A stretch of DNA of 13,126 nt, taken from positions 1-13,126 of the forward strand of contig DASVCA010000213.1 in NCBI GenBank assembly GCA_036381835.1, written 5' to 3'. This document shows positions 6,017 through 13,126 of the stretch, in pieces. The DNA comes from DASULK01 sp036381835 (GTDB lineage: Bacteria; Actinomycetota; Actinomycetes; Mycobacteriales; Micromonosporaceae). The notes beneath the pieces were generated by a model that did no database searches, was not told where the DNA came from, and saw nothing but the letters and a program-made list of their open reading frames with translations. The position numbers were made by a program, and so were the translations under genes. Every line of letters begins with the position of its first letter. Within the stretch, counting starts at the first letter, position 1.

Positions 6017-7279
6017 ATGGGTCGCAGGCCCAACGGAGCATCCAGCATCTACAAAGGTAGTGACGGCTACTGGCACGGCCGCGTCACTGTAGGCGTGAGG
6101 GACGACGGGAAGCCGGACCGCCGGCACGTTCAGGCAAAGACCGAAGCCGAAGTGATTCGCAAGGTCCGGGCGTTGGAGCGTGAACGGGACACCGGCACGC
6201 TGCGGAAGCCCGGGCAGCGGTGGACCGTCGAGAAGTGGCTCACGCACTGGGTCGAGAACATCGCCGCGCCGGTCGTCCGTAGCAACACCCTCGACGGCTA
6301 TCGAGTGGCTGTCCGTCGTCACCTGATTCCTGGCGTTGGCGCCCACCGCCTCGATCGGTTGGAGCCGGAGCACCTCGAAAGGCTGTATGCCAGGATGATG
6401 GCGAACGGCAGCGCACCCGCCACTGCCCACCAAGCGCACCGAACGATCCGCACAGCTCTTGGGGAAGCAGTACGTCGGGGACATCTCACCCGGAATCCCG
6501 CTGCCCTGGCAAAGCCACCTCGCCTACCCGATGCCGAAGTACAGCCGTACTCCGTGCCGGAGGTACAAGCGATCCTCCGCGTTGCGGCATCGCGCAGGAA
6601 CAGCGCTCGATGGGCGGTGGCGCTTGCCCTCGGCCTGCGCCAGGGCGAGGCGCTTGGCCTGAAATGGTCGGACGTTGATTTGGACAACGGGACACTAACC
6701 GTGCGGCGAGCGCTTCTCCGACCAAAGTGGCGGCACGGATGTGACGGGAAGTGCGGCCAGAAGTTCCCCGGCCAGTGCCCCGAGCGGGTGAACACGCGGC
6801 CAGTCGCAGCAGACACGAAGTCACGCGCTGGCCGGCGCACGATCGGCCTGCCGGATGCGCTGGTCGAGTTGCTACGGCGGCACAGGAAGGAGCAGGACGC
6901 CGAGCGAGAAGCGGCCGCCCAGCTTTGGCGCGATGAGGGCTGGGTGTTCGCCTCACCGACCGGTGAGGCGATCCACCAGGCGACGGACTACGACGAGTGG
7001 AAACGGCTGCTCAAGCTCGCCGGAGTGCGGGACGGACGGTTGCACGACGCCCGGCACACCGCTGCCACGGTTCTCCTGGTCCTGGGCGTCTCCGGCCGTG
7101 CCGTGATGGGCATCATGGGCTGGTCGAACTCGGCTATGGCGGTCCGATACCAGCACATGACGGATCAGGTACGCCGGGACATCGCGCAGCAGCTCGGTGG
7201 GCTGCTCTGGGGCGACCCGCCGCGCCGACCGGGGGAGTCCGCCAACCGGCAGCCAGACGGGCAGGAACAGGGCAAGTGA
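6017..7279 (+). CDS. int: Tyrosine site-specific recombinase (AICE integrase)
   Basis: 420 residues. It integrates the circular element into tRNA-Ser and, with Xis, excises it. The N-terminus (SSIYKGSDGYWHGRVTVG) is the three-stranded arm-binding domain. Residues about 70-165 (WTVEKWLTHWVENI onward) are the SAM-like core-binding domain. The catalytic domain shows R208 in LGLRQGEALGL, H343 and R346 in HDARHTAA, W369 in GWSNSAMAV and nucleophile Y378 in RYQHMTD. An insertion after the second strand pair holds H240, C242, C246 and C254 and may bind metal. Ribosome site AAAGGAG lies 8 bases before the ATG. It is followed by a strong terminator hairpin and then the tRNA that is its target. Confidence 0.95.
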   Translation: MGRRPNGASSIYKGSDGYWHGRVTVGVRDDGKPDRRHVQAKTEAEVIRKVRALERERDTGTLRKPGQRWTVEKWLTHWVENIAAPVVRSNTLDGYRVAVRRHLIPGVGAHRLDRLEPEHLERLYARMMANGSAPATAHQAHRTIRTALGEAVRRGHLTRNPAALAKPPRLPDAEVQPYSVPEVQAILRVAASRRNSARWAVALALGLRQGEALGLKWSDVDLDNGTLTVRRALLRPKWRHGCDGKCGQKFPGQCPERVNTRPVAADTKSRAGRRTIGLPDALVELLRRHRKEQDAEREAAAQLWRDEGWVFASPTGEAIHQATDYDEWKRLLKLAGVRDGRLHDARHTAATVLLVLGVSGRAVMGIMGWSNSAMAVRYQHMTDQVRRDIAQQLGGLLWGDPPRRPGESANRQPDGQEQGK

Positions 7280-7316
7280 GACGACAACTGAGACGAGAGC
7301 GATCGTAGAGACGACG

Positions 7317-7345
7317 AAGGGCCGGCCCCGACGGGGCCGGCCCTT
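7317..7345 (+). terminator. Strong hairpin terminator after int
   Basis: Perfect 13-bp stem (AAGGGCCGGCCCC, 7317-7329, with its complement at 7333-7345) and a 3-base loop, followed on the plus strand by TTAACGTTTT. It lies 37 bases after the integrase stop and 20 bases from the CCA end of the convergent tRNA, so it can separate both transcripts. Confidence 0.82.
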
Positions 7346-7365
7346 AACGTTTTGCCTGGTCAGGC

Positions 7366-7400
7366 TGGCGGAGGATACGAGATTCGAACTCGTGAGGGGT
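7366..7400. other. Probable attR within the 3' part of tRNA-Ser
   Basis: The integrase gene is immediately left of the 3' end of the minus-strand tRNA-Ser gene, the standard AICE position. The tRNA is complete, so the element must supply the identical 3' segment. The crossover core cannot be delimited because attL is outside the window; no second copy of the tRNA 3' end was seen here. The coordinates give the likely area only. Confidence 0.55.
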
Positions 7401-7453
7401 TGCCCCCAACACGCTTTCCAAGCGTGCGCCCTAGGCCGCTAGGCGAATCCTCC
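7366..7453 (-). tRNA. tRNA-Ser (anticodon GGA)
   Basis: Read on the minus strand, the gene runs from 7453 to 7369, with an encoded CCA at 7368-7366. The acceptor stem GGAGGAT pairs with ATCCTCC, and the discriminator base is G as in serine tRNAs. The anticodon stem CACGC/GCGTG encloses TTGGAAA, giving anticodon GGA. A long variable arm (GGGG, GCAA loop, CCCC) marks a class II tRNA, and the T loop reads GTTCGAATC. It is the integration target of the neighbouring element. A weak TATCCT at plus 7465-7460 may be its -10 box. Confidence 0.97.
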
Positions 7454-7529
7454 GTGGCCAAGGATACAGCCTCGGCAAGGGTGGTTCGCCAGTCGGCTAC
7501 GACCTTCGCGGAAGTGCGGGTAGACTTGG

Positions 7530-7618
7530 CTTACCCCCCGTGCGGCGTTCATCTCGTGAACCTCCCCAGGGCCGGAAGGCAGCAAGGATAAGCGAGCTCT
7601 GGCGGGTGCGCGGGGGGC
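7530..7618 (+). ncRNA. ffs: Signal recognition particle RNA, small bacterial type (4.5S)
   Basis: This RNA joins Ffh to target membrane proteins during translation. The central domain is plain: CCAGGGCCGGAAGGCAGCAA, then a strand ending in GCTCTGG, with the GGAA tetraloop and the conserved GGCAGCA internal loop. The outer helix pairs CCCCCCGTGC (from 7534) with GTGCGCGGGGGG (to 7617). A TAGACT at 7521-7526 fits a -10 box for a start near 7531; no good -35 is seen. CCCTTTCTT at the end may help termination. It sits between tRNA-Ser and dnaX, as in other actinobacteria. Ends are approximate. Confidence 0.9.
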
Positions 7619-7693
7619 CCTTTCTTGCCCGGGAGGGTGGTCAGCCCGCAGTCATGGGGCGGAGAATGGCCCGGTCGAGAGGAGGCGGGGCGA

Positions 7694-9808
7694 GTGGCAC
7701 TCGCGCTCTACCGCAAATACCGGCCGCGCACGTTCGCCGAAGTCATCGGCCAAGAACACGTCACCGAACCGTTGATGCAGGCGTTGCGCACCGGCCGACT
7801 CCACCACGCATACCTCTTCTCCGGGCCGCGTGGCTGCGGCAAGACCTCCAGCGCCCGGATCCTGGCCCGTTCGCTGAACTGCGCCGCCGGCCCGACCCCC
7901 GACCCGTGCGGCACCTGTGAGTCGTGCCGCTCGCTGGCGAATGACGGCGGCGGGTCGATCGACGTCATCGAGATCGACGCGGCCAGCCACGGCGGCGTGG
8001 ACGACGCGAGGGAGTTGCGGGAGCGGGCGTTCTTCGCGCCGGTGAACAGCCGCTACAAGATCTATGTGATCGACGAGGCGCACATGGTCTCGTCGGCCGG
8101 CTTCAACGCTCTCCTCAAGCTGGTCGAGGAGCCCCCGGACTTCGTCAAGTTCATCTTCGCCACCACCGAGCCGGAGAAGGTGCTCGGCACCATCAGGTCC
8201 CGCACCCACCACTATCCGTTCCGCCTGATCCCGCCCGGCGTGCTGCGTCCGTACCTGGAGCAGATCACCGCCGCCGAGGGGATCGCGGTCGAGCCGGCGG
8301 TATTCCCCCTGGTGGTACGGGCGGGGGGCGGGAGTGTGCGGGACAGCCTGTCCGTGCTCGACCAGCTCATTGCCGGTGCCGGTCCGGAAGGCGTCACCTA
8401 CGCCCGTGCCGTGGCCCTGTTGGGCGTGACCGATGTCACATTGATCGATGAGATGTGCGACGCGCTGGCCGCGGGCGACGGCGCGGCCGTATACGCCACC
8501 GTCAACCGAGTCGCCGAGGCCGGCCACGACCCGCGTCGCTTCGCCGCGGATCTGCTGGAACGGCTGCGGGACCTGATCTTGCTGGAACAGGTGCCGGCGG
8601 CGGTCGAGAAGGGCCTGATCGACGGGCCGGCGGACCAGATCGAGCGGATGATCGGGCAGTCCAAGCGATTCGGCCTGGCGACGCTGTCCCGGTACGCGGA
8701 CATCGTGCACAACGGGCTGGTCGAGATGCGCGGCACCACCGCGCCCCGACTGTTGCTGGAGTTGATCTGCGCCCGCATGCTGCTACCGGGCGCTGACGAC
8801 TCCACCGCCGCGCTGCTGCAGCGCCTCGAACGGGTGGAGCGTCAACTGGCCCAGGGAATCAGCCCGGCCCCCGCCGGGTCACCGCCCACACCGCAGCCCG
8901 CACCGACCCCGCCGCAGGCCTCTACCCCGGCTCCACCGCCCGCCATGTCGCCGCCCGTTTCGGGTGGGCCGGTGCCATCCGCAGATTCCGACACCCCGGC
9001 GGGACGCCCGCGCACCGATCGGCCGGCGGGCGAAGCGGCGGATGCGCCGCGCACGCCGCCGGTCCCGGACCGGCCCGCCGGCGGCACCCCCGATGTCGAA
9101 ACCGTGCGTCAGGCGTGGCCGGAGATCGTGGCGCTGGTGAACCGCACCAACAAGCGGATCGCGGCACTCATGCGGGACGCGGTGGTCCGCGACCTCGCCG
9201 ATGACACGCTGGTGTTGACCGTGCGCTCGGCGGTGCTCGCACAGATGCTCTCGGCCCAGCTCGAACTGCTCGTGGAAGCGACCTACCAGGTGCTGGGTAG
9301 CCGCTGGCAGATTCGGTGCGAGGCCGCCGGCGACCAGCGCTCGGCGGCGAAGGCGGGCCCCACCGGCTCGCGTCCCGCATCGACCCGGCCGGGTTCGACC
9401 ACCCCCGTCCGGTCCGAGCGGACGAAGCCGGCGGCCGACTCGGACTGGCCGGAGCCGGCTCGGCCGGGCGGTGCAGCGGCACGCCCCGTACCTCCCGATG
9501 AGCCGATCCGCGGTCAGCGGACCGGCCCCGATCACCGGCGCGCCCCGAGCCGGCCGTCCGCTGCCGGCCCGGGCCGACGCGGCGGGGGAAGCGGTGTCGA
9601 CCCCGAGTGGCCGGGTGAGCCGCCCTACGATCCCGACTACGACGCCCCGGTCCCCGCGGCCGGGTACGAGGGCTTCGACCCCGGCGACGAGCCGCTGGAC
9701 GAGGCGGTACCCGAACCTGTCGCCCGCCAGACCAGTGAGCAGCAGGCTGTGCGGCTGCTCCAGCAGAAGCTCGGTGCCGAGAAGATCGGCGAAGTCGATC
9801 TCATTTAG
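7694..9808 (+). CDS. dnaX: DNA polymerase III subunit gamma/tau (clamp loader ATPase)
   Basis: 704 residues from the GTG at 7694, chosen because GAGAGGAGG lies about 9 bases upstream and the protein then opens with the family's ALYRKYRPRTFAEVIGQEHV. It is the motor that loads the sliding clamp and ties the polymerases together. Walker A is GPRGCGKT at 44-51, the zinc site C63, C72, C75, C78, Walker B VIDEAH at 126-130, and sensor 1 FATTEPEKV. SRT replaces the SRC found in E. coli, common in actinobacteria. A proline-rich linker spans about 395-465, followed by a tau-type domain and a charged low-complexity tail ending in LLQQKLGAEKIGEVDLI. No A-rich slippery site for making gamma was seen. 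Confidence 0.97.
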   Translation: MALALYRKYRPRTFAEVIGQEHVTEPLMQALRTGRLHHAYLFSGPRGCGKTSSARILARSLNCAAGPTPDPCGTCESCRSLANDGGGSIDVIEIDAASHGGVDDARELRERAFFAPVNSRYKIYVIDEAHMVSSAGFNALLKLVEEPPDFVKFIFATTEPEKVLGTIRSRTHHYPFRLIPPGVLRPYLEQITAAEGIAVEPAVFPLVVRAGGGSVRDSLSVLDQLIAGAGPEGVTYARAVALLGVTDVTLIDEMCDALAAGDGAAVYATVNRVAEAGHDPRRFAADLLERLRDLILLEQVPAAVEKGLIDGPADQIERMIGQSKRFGLATLSRYADIVHNGLVEMRGTTAPRLLLELICARMLLPGADDSTAALLQRLERVERQLAQGISPAPAGSPPTPQPAPTPPQASTPAPPPAMSPPVSGGPVPSADSDTPAGRPRTDRPAGEAADAPRTPPVPDRPAGGTPDVETVRQAWPEIVALVNRTNKRIAALMRDAVVRDLADDTLVLTVRSAVLAQMLSAQLELLVEATYQVLGSRWQIRCEAAGDQRSAAKAGPTGSRPASTRPGSTTPVRSERTKPAADSDWPEPARPGGAAARPVPPDEPIRGQRTGPDHRRAPSRPSAAGPGRRGGGSGVDPEWPGEPPYDPDYDAPVPAAGYEGFDPGDEPLDEAVPEPVARQTSEQQAVRLLQQKLGAEKIGEVDLI

Positions 9809-9901
9809 CCCGTACGGACCCGGCGGGCGGCGGGCCGTCGGCCGGATCGGCCGGATAGGCTGGGCGAGGCCAGACCGACGAGTCCAAGAAGGAGCGGTGT
9901 C

Positions 9902-10234
9902 GTGCGCCCCGGTGGACAGCCCAACCTGCAGCAGCTCATGAAGCAGGCGCAGAAGATGCAGCAGCAGATGGCGGCCGCGCAGGCGGAGTTGGCCGAAGCG
10001 GAGCTGACCGGAACGGCGGGGGGTGGGCTGGTCACGGTGACCGTCTCGGGCACCGGCGAGGTCAAGTCGGTGAAGATCGATCCGAAGGCGGTGGACCCGG
10101 ATGACGTGGAGAGCCTTGAGGATCTGGTGGTCGCCGCCATTCGCAACGCCATGGAAGCGGTGCGTACGTTGACCGAGCAGAAGATGGGGTCGGTTACGGG
10201 CGGCCTCAGCGGCCTCGGCCTGCCCGGCTTCTGA
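9902..10234 (+). CDS. YbaB/EbfC family nucleoid-associated DNA-binding protein
   Basis: 110 residues from a GTG with AAGGAG about 8 bases upstream. The Gln/Met-rich first helix (NLQQLMKQAQKMQQQMAAAQ), the GTAGGGLVTVTVSGTGEVKS strand region and VKIDPKAVDPDD are the family signature. The protein forms a dimer like tweezers that binds DNA without strict sequence and coats the nucleoid. The tail ends GLSGLGLPGF. It lies between dnaX and recR, the conserved order, 14 bases before recR. A TAGGCT at 9856-9861 in the 93-base gap after dnaX could be its own -10 box, but this is weak. Confidence 0.95.
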   Translation: MRPGGQPNLQQLMKQAQKMQQQMAAAQAELAEAELTGTAGGGLVTVTVSGTGEVKSVKIDPKAVDPDDVESLEDLVVAAIRNAMEAVRTLTEQKMGSVTGGLSGLGLPGF

Positions 10235-10248
10235 AGCCACCGGACGAC

Positions 10249-10842
10249 ATGTACGAAGGCGCCATCCAGGACCTGATCGACGAGCTCGGGCGGCTGCCCG
10301 GAATCGGTCCGAAGAGTGCCCAACGAATAGCCTTCCACATCCTCGCCGCGGATCCGGTGGATGTCGCTCGCCTCGCGGGCGCCCTGCGGAAGGTCAAGGA
10401 GGTGGTGCGATTCTGCACCACCTGCTACAACGTGGCCGAGTCAGATCAGTGCCGGGTGTGCCGCGATCCGCGTCGCACGGATGAAGTGCTGTGCGTCGTC
10501 GAGGAGCCCAAGGACGTGGTCGCGATCGAGCGGACCGGCGAGTTCCGTGGGCGCTATCACGTGCTCGGCGGGGCGATCAATCCGCTGGAGGGCGTCGGTC
10601 CGGACAACCTGCGGATCCGTGAGTTGATGGCCCGCCTCGGGAATGGCTCGGTGCGGGAACTGATCCTGGCCACCGACCCTAATACCGAGGGTGAGGCGAC
10701 CGCGACGTACATCGCGCTGCTGGTGAAACCGATGGGGATCACGGTGACCAGGCTCGCCAGCGGCCTGCCGGTGGGCGGCGACCTGGAGTACGCCGACGAG
10801 ATCACCCTCGGCCGCGCATTCGAAGGACGGCGAACGATCTGA
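10249..10842 (+). CDS. recR: Recombination mediator protein RecR
   Basis: 197 residues, the normal length. RecR forms a ring-shaped tetramer on DNA and works with RecO (and RecF) to load RecA on gapped DNA. The helix-hairpin-helix is LGRLPGIGPKSAQRIAFHIL near 13-32. The zinc finger uses C56, C59, C68 and C71. The Toprim domain covers VLCVVEEPKDVVAIERTG and ILATDPNTEGEATATYI, and the C-terminal ASGLPVGGDLEYADEITLG motif is typical. It follows the YbaB/EbfC gene by 14 bases and probably shares its transcript. No defect seen. Confidence 0.97.
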   Translation: MYEGAIQDLIDELGRLPGIGPKSAQRIAFHILAADPVDVARLAGALRKVKEVVRFCTTCYNVAESDQCRVCRDPRRTDEVLCVVEEPKDVVAIERTGEFRGRYHVLGGAINPLEGVGPDNLRIRELMARLGNGSVRELILATDPNTEGEATATYIALLVKPMGITVTRLASGLPVGGDLEYADEITLGRAFEGRRTI

Positions 10843-10891
10843 GCCTTCGGCCAGAGCTTCCAAGGGCGGTGTCTCGTCTCCGCCGAGGCCC

Positions 10892-11003
10892 GTGACGCCG
10901 TCACCGACAGTTAAGACACGATCCGGTACCAACCTCGGCGGCGACGGTTCCCGGGGGCTCCATCGACCGTTATGGTCTCGCCTACGGTGACCCGGGGGGT
11001 CAC
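10892..11003. promoter_or_regulatory. Two GTGAC...GTCAC palindromes upstream of the transporter operon
   Basis: In the 197-base gap after recR, GTGAC-GCC-GTCAC lies at 10892-10904 and GTGAC-CCGGGGG-GTCAC at 10987-11003 (with GTGACCC/GGGTCAC arms). The same half-site appears four times. TATGGT at 10971-10976, just before the second palindrome, could be a -10 box with a weak TTCCCG at 10948-10953. A dimeric regulator could bind here and cover the start of transcription. The spacers differ (3 and 7 bases), so one protein may not bind both. Confidence 0.4.
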
Positions 11004-11039
11004 ATGGTGTCCGTACCCAAAGGACGAGGTGAAGCACCC

Positions 11040-12695
11040 ATGCGTGCATCATGGCCGAAGGTCGCGCTCGCGACCGCTGCGGTCGCCGCGCTCGCGGTGT
11101 CCGGTTGTGCCGAGAGCACCCGCGGCGGCGACGGCGACGCGAGCGACAAGACTCTGATATTCGGTACGGCCGGCGAGCCGAAGGTGCTCGACCCGGCCAT
11201 GGCAACCGATGGCGAATCCTTCCGGATCGCCCGGCAGGTCTACGAGACCCTGCTTACCCACGAGGAGGGGGGCACCGAAATCGTCGGTGGCCTCGCCGAG
11301 CGGTGGGAGAGCTCGCCGGACGGTAAGGCGTGGACGTTCCACCTGCGGAAGAACGTGAAGTTCCACGATGGGACCGACTTCAACGCCGAGGCCGTCTGCT
11401 TCAACTTCAACCGTTGGTTCAACTGGAGCGGTCCACTGCAGAACCCGGCGGTCTCCGGTTACTGGCAGGACACCTTCGGTGGGTTCGCCAAGAACGAGAG
11501 CGCGGACCTGCCGCCGGCGAAGTACAAGTCCTGCACCGCCACGGACACCCACACGGCGGTGATCGAATTCAACGAGGTTTCCAGCACCCTGCCGGGGGCC
11601 TTCACCCTGACCGCCTTCTCGATCAGCAGCCCCAAGGCGCTGCAGGACAACAACGCCGACAACGTCAGCATCAGCGGTGACACGATCACCTACCCCGAGT
11701 ACGCGTTGACGACGGGCGTCGGCACCGGCCCCTTCAAGATCGAGAAGTGGGACCGGACCAACAAGGAGACGGTCCTGGTCCGCAACGACGACTACTGGGG
11801 TGACAAGGCGAAGGTCAAGAAGCTGATCTTCAAGTCGATCACCGACAACACCGCCCGGCGGCAGGCGCTGGAGAGCGGTGAGATCCACGGGTACGACCTG
11901 GTCGCGCCCGCCGACGTGGCGAAGCTGAAGCAGGCCGGCTTCAACGTGCCGGAGCGTGAGGCGTTCAACGTCCTCTACCTCGGCATGGGGCACGACAACC
12001 CGGCGCTGGCCAACATCAAGGTGCGGCAGGCGATCGCGCACGCGGTGAACCGGCAGTCGATCGTGACGTCGAAGCTGCCGGAGGGTGCCGAGGTGGCGAC
12101 CCAGTTCATGCCGCCGAACCTGGACGGCTACGCGTCCGATGTGCCGACCTACGAGTACAACCCGGACAAGGCGAAGCAGTTGCTCGCCGAGGCGGGGATG
12201 ACGAACCTGACCCTGAAGTTCTACTACCCGACCGAGGTGTCCCGGCCGTACATGCCGGACCCGAAGGCGATCTACGAGTCGGTCAAGGCCGACCTGGAGG
12301 CCGTCGGCATCAAGGTCGAGACCGTGGCGCAGGTGTGGGCCGACTACCTGGACACCGTCGACCAGGGCACGCCGGACCTGTGGCTGCTCGGCTGGACCGG
12401 TGACTACAACGAGGCCTACAACTTCATCGGCACGTTCTTCCACAAGCCGAAGCCGGAGGGCTTCTTGTTCGAGAACCCGCAGCTCTACGCGGCGCTGTCC
12501 GCCGTGGACCAGGAGCCGGACCGGGCCAAGCGGGTCGAGATGTACAAGGCGATCAACAAGCAGATCATGGAGTTCCTCCCTGGCCTGCCGATCTCGCACT
12601 CGCCGCCGTCGATCGTGTTCGCCAAGAACGTGACCGGCGTCAAGCCCAGCCCGCTCACCGCCGAAGTGTTCAACAACGCGCGGTTCACCGACTAG
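11040..12695 (+). CDS. ABC transporter substrate-binding lipoprotein, peptide/nickel family (SBP_bac_5)
   Basis: 551 residues from the ATG at 11040, which has AGGACGAGG about 8 bases upstream and gives a clean lipoprotein signal peptide; an in-frame ATG at 11004 would add 12 residues before it. The signal is basic, then KVALATAAVAALAVSGC, with lipidated C23. The mature protein opens with a Gly/Asp-rich linker and the family's start LIFGTAGEPKVLDPAM. SPDGKAWTFHLRKNVKFHDG and GTGPFKIEKW are family motifs, and VRQAIAHAVNRQSIV is the conserved lobe-2 block. It should capture oligopeptides or similar solutes outside the membrane. Cysteines in EAVCFNF and YKSCTATD could form a disulfide. Substrate cannot be told from sequence. 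The permease gene follows beyond a strong hairpin. Confidence 0.95.
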   Translation: MRASWPKVALATAAVAALAVSGCAESTRGGDGDASDKTLIFGTAGEPKVLDPAMATDGESFRIARQVYETLLTHEEGGTEIVGGLAERWESSPDGKAWTFHLRKNVKFHDGTDFNAEAVCFNFNRWFNWSGPLQNPAVSGYWQDTFGGFAKNESADLPPAKYKSCTATDTHTAVIEFNEVSSTLPGAFTLTAFSISSPKALQDNNADNVSISGDTITYPEYALTTGVGTGPFKIEKWDRTNKETVLVRNDDYWGDKAKVKKLIFKSITDNTARRQALESGEIHGYDLVAPADVAKLKQAGFNVPEREAFNVLYLGMGHDNPALANIKVRQAIAHAVNRQSIVTSKLPEGAEVATQFMPPNLDGYASDVPTYEYNPDKAKQLLAEAGMTNLTLKFYYPTEVSRPYMPDPKAIYESVKADLEAVGIKVETVAQVWADYLDTVDQGTPDLWLLGWTGDYNEAYNFIGTFFHKPKPEGFLFENPQLYAALSAVDQEPDRAKRVEMYKAINKQIMEFLPGLPISHSPPSIVFAKNVTGVKPSPLTAEVFNNARFTD

Positions 12696-12713
12696 GGCTG
12701 ACGTGTAGGTGAC

Positions 12714-12746
12714 ACGGCGCCCCGCCGCCGGGCGGCGGGGCGCCGT
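12714..12746 (+). terminator. Very strong hairpin between substrate-binding protein and permease genes
   Basis: ACGGCGCCCCGCCGCC (12714-12729) and its exact complement (12731-12746) form a 16-bp all-but-continuous stem around one central G; sterically about 14 pairs with a 5-base loop. It begins 18 bases after the stop codon and ends 19 bases before the permease ATG, followed by TCTCC, not a T-run. It probably acts as a partial terminator or mRNA stabiliser that keeps the binding protein more abundant than the permease. Confidence 0.7.
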
Positions 12747-12765
12747 TCTCCATGGGAGAGTGCCG

Positions 12766-13126
12766 ATGTTCAGATTCATCGTGCGGCGCCTGCTTCAGCT
12801 GGTGCCCGCCCTGTTCGGGCTGTCCGTACTTTTATTCATCTGGCTGCGTCGCCTCCCCGGCGGTCCGGAGACCGCCCTGCTCGGGGAGCGAGCGACACCG
12901 GAGAAGATCGCCCAACTACGCCAGATGCTGGGCCTGGACCAGCCCCTGCACATCCAGTACGGCAAGTTCCTGCGTCGACTGCTGGAACTGGATTTCGGTA
13001 ACTCGATCCAGACCGGACGGCCGGTCGCTCAGGAGTTCGTGGAACGCTTCCCGGCGACCATCGAACTCACCATCGTCGCGATGATCATCGCGATCGGGGT
13101 CGGCATACCGCTCGGGTTCCTCGCCG
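12766..13126 (+). CDS. ABC transporter permease, DppB/OppB type (N-terminal part, cut by window edge)
   Basis: About 120 residues are visible with no stop. GGGAGAG lies 5 bases before the ATG. The start FRFIVRRLLQLVPALFGLSV with a first membrane helix is the classic DppB/OppB N-terminus; RRLPGG, then ATPEKIAQLRQMLGLDQPL and IQYGKFLRRLLELDFGNSIQ are the conserved extracytoplasmic region, and TIELTIVAMIIAIGVGIPLG begins the second helix of the permease domain. It forms the channel for the solute caught by the preceding lipoprotein. Codon 23 is a rare TTA (12832-12834). DppC-type permease and ATPase genes are expected beyond the edge. Confidence 0.93.
   Translation, partial: MFRFIVRRLLQLVPALFGLSVLLFIWLRRLPGGPETALLGERATPEKIAQLRQMLGLDQPLHIQYGKFLRRLLELDFGNSIQTGRPVAQEFVERFPATIELTIVAMIIAIGVGIPLGFLA

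Larger units (their letters stand above)
1..7400 (+). mobile_element. Right part of an integrated AICE (actinomycete integrative and conjugative element)
   Basis: The content matches the AICE type: an FtsK/TraB-like double-strand DNA translocase, small element-specific genes, a primase/polymerase-based replication module, a small HTH excisionase and a tyrosine integrase next to the 3' end of a tRNA gene. All genes read rightward with short gaps or ATGA overlaps. The right boundary lies inside the tRNA-Ser gene that begins at 7366; the exact crossover point cannot be fixed without the left end. The left end, and the usual regulator and spread genes, are outside the window. Base composition differs from the chromosome to the right: the plus strand is very C-rich between about 2400 and 5790. 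Confidence 0.88.

Noticed and set aside
1..7300. Second attachment site (attL) within the window
   Set aside because: No second copy of the tRNA-Ser 3' segment (such as GATTCGAACTCG) was seen; the left end must lie upstream.
7625..7693. Earlier in-frame ATG or GTG start for dnaX
   Set aside because: It would add 23 residues unlike the family and overlap the ribosome site at about 7677-7685. The GTG at 7694 gives the standard N-terminus.
7652..8710. 352-residue minus-strand open frame over the dnaX ATPase domain
   Set aside because: Antisense shadow of dnaX codons; no ribosome site or motif.
8860..9100. Programmed frameshift in dnaX to make gamma
   Set aside because: No A-rich or other slippery heptamer with a following hairpin stood out in the proline-rich linker; only the full-length tau frame is supported.
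8879..10240. 453-residue minus-strand open frame over dnaX and the YbaB/EbfC gene
   Set aside because: It crosses two well-supported genes and encodes Arg/Gly/Pro-rich sequence without recognisable domains.
11049..12779. 576-residue open frame on the minus strand across the substrate-binding protein gene
   Set aside because: It is an antisense frame made possible by high GC. Its product is Arg/Val/Leu-rich with no motif, while the plus-strand frame has a full family signature and lipoprotein signal.

Overview
The window is high-GC actinobacterial DNA, most like Micromonospora or Salinispora (Micromonosporaceae). This rests on GTG starts, strong G/C third-position use, the gene order tRNA-Ser, SRP RNA, dnaX, ybaB/ebfC, recR, and the type of mobile element present. 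The genus is an inference from gene style, not from a database match.

Bases 1 to about 7,370 are the right-hand part of an actinomycete integrative and conjugative element (AICE). In order it carries an FtsK/TraB-type DNA translocase that is open at the left edge, a gap with a strong inverted repeat rich in CTAG, three short genes, a primase/polymerase gene and a P-loop ATPase gene that overlap, a 440-base non-coding stretch, a fourth short gene, an excisionase-like helix-turn-helix gene, and a tyrosine integrase that reads toward the tRNA gene. The integrase stop codon lies 86 bases from the 3' end of tRNA-Ser(GGA), which is on the minus strand. The element is therefore integrated in that tRNA gene and supplies its 3' end. 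The left end of the element is outside the window.

The non-coding stretch 5174-5613 is the most unusual part. It holds twelve exact copies of a 7-base word (CTCCGCA or its complement, six in each orientation). Some are in tandem at 8-base period, and the set is bounded by a perfect 18-base inverted repeat. Directly downstream of the primase and ATPase genes, this looks like an iteron-type replication origin or a protein-loading array. A working model is that the primase/polymerase and ATPase replicate the excised circle from this array, the excisionase and integrase move it in and out of tRNA-Ser, and the translocase transfers double-stranded DNA between hyphae.

From 7,370 onward the DNA is host chromosome. 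It contains tRNA-Ser, the small SRP RNA, dnaX (clamp loader tau subunit), the YbaB/EbfC nucleoid protein and recR (recombinational repair). After a 197-base gap with two palindromes comes the start of a peptide-type ABC transporter operon: a lipoprotein substrate-binding protein, a very strong hairpin, and the first third of a DppB/OppB-type permease cut by the right edge.
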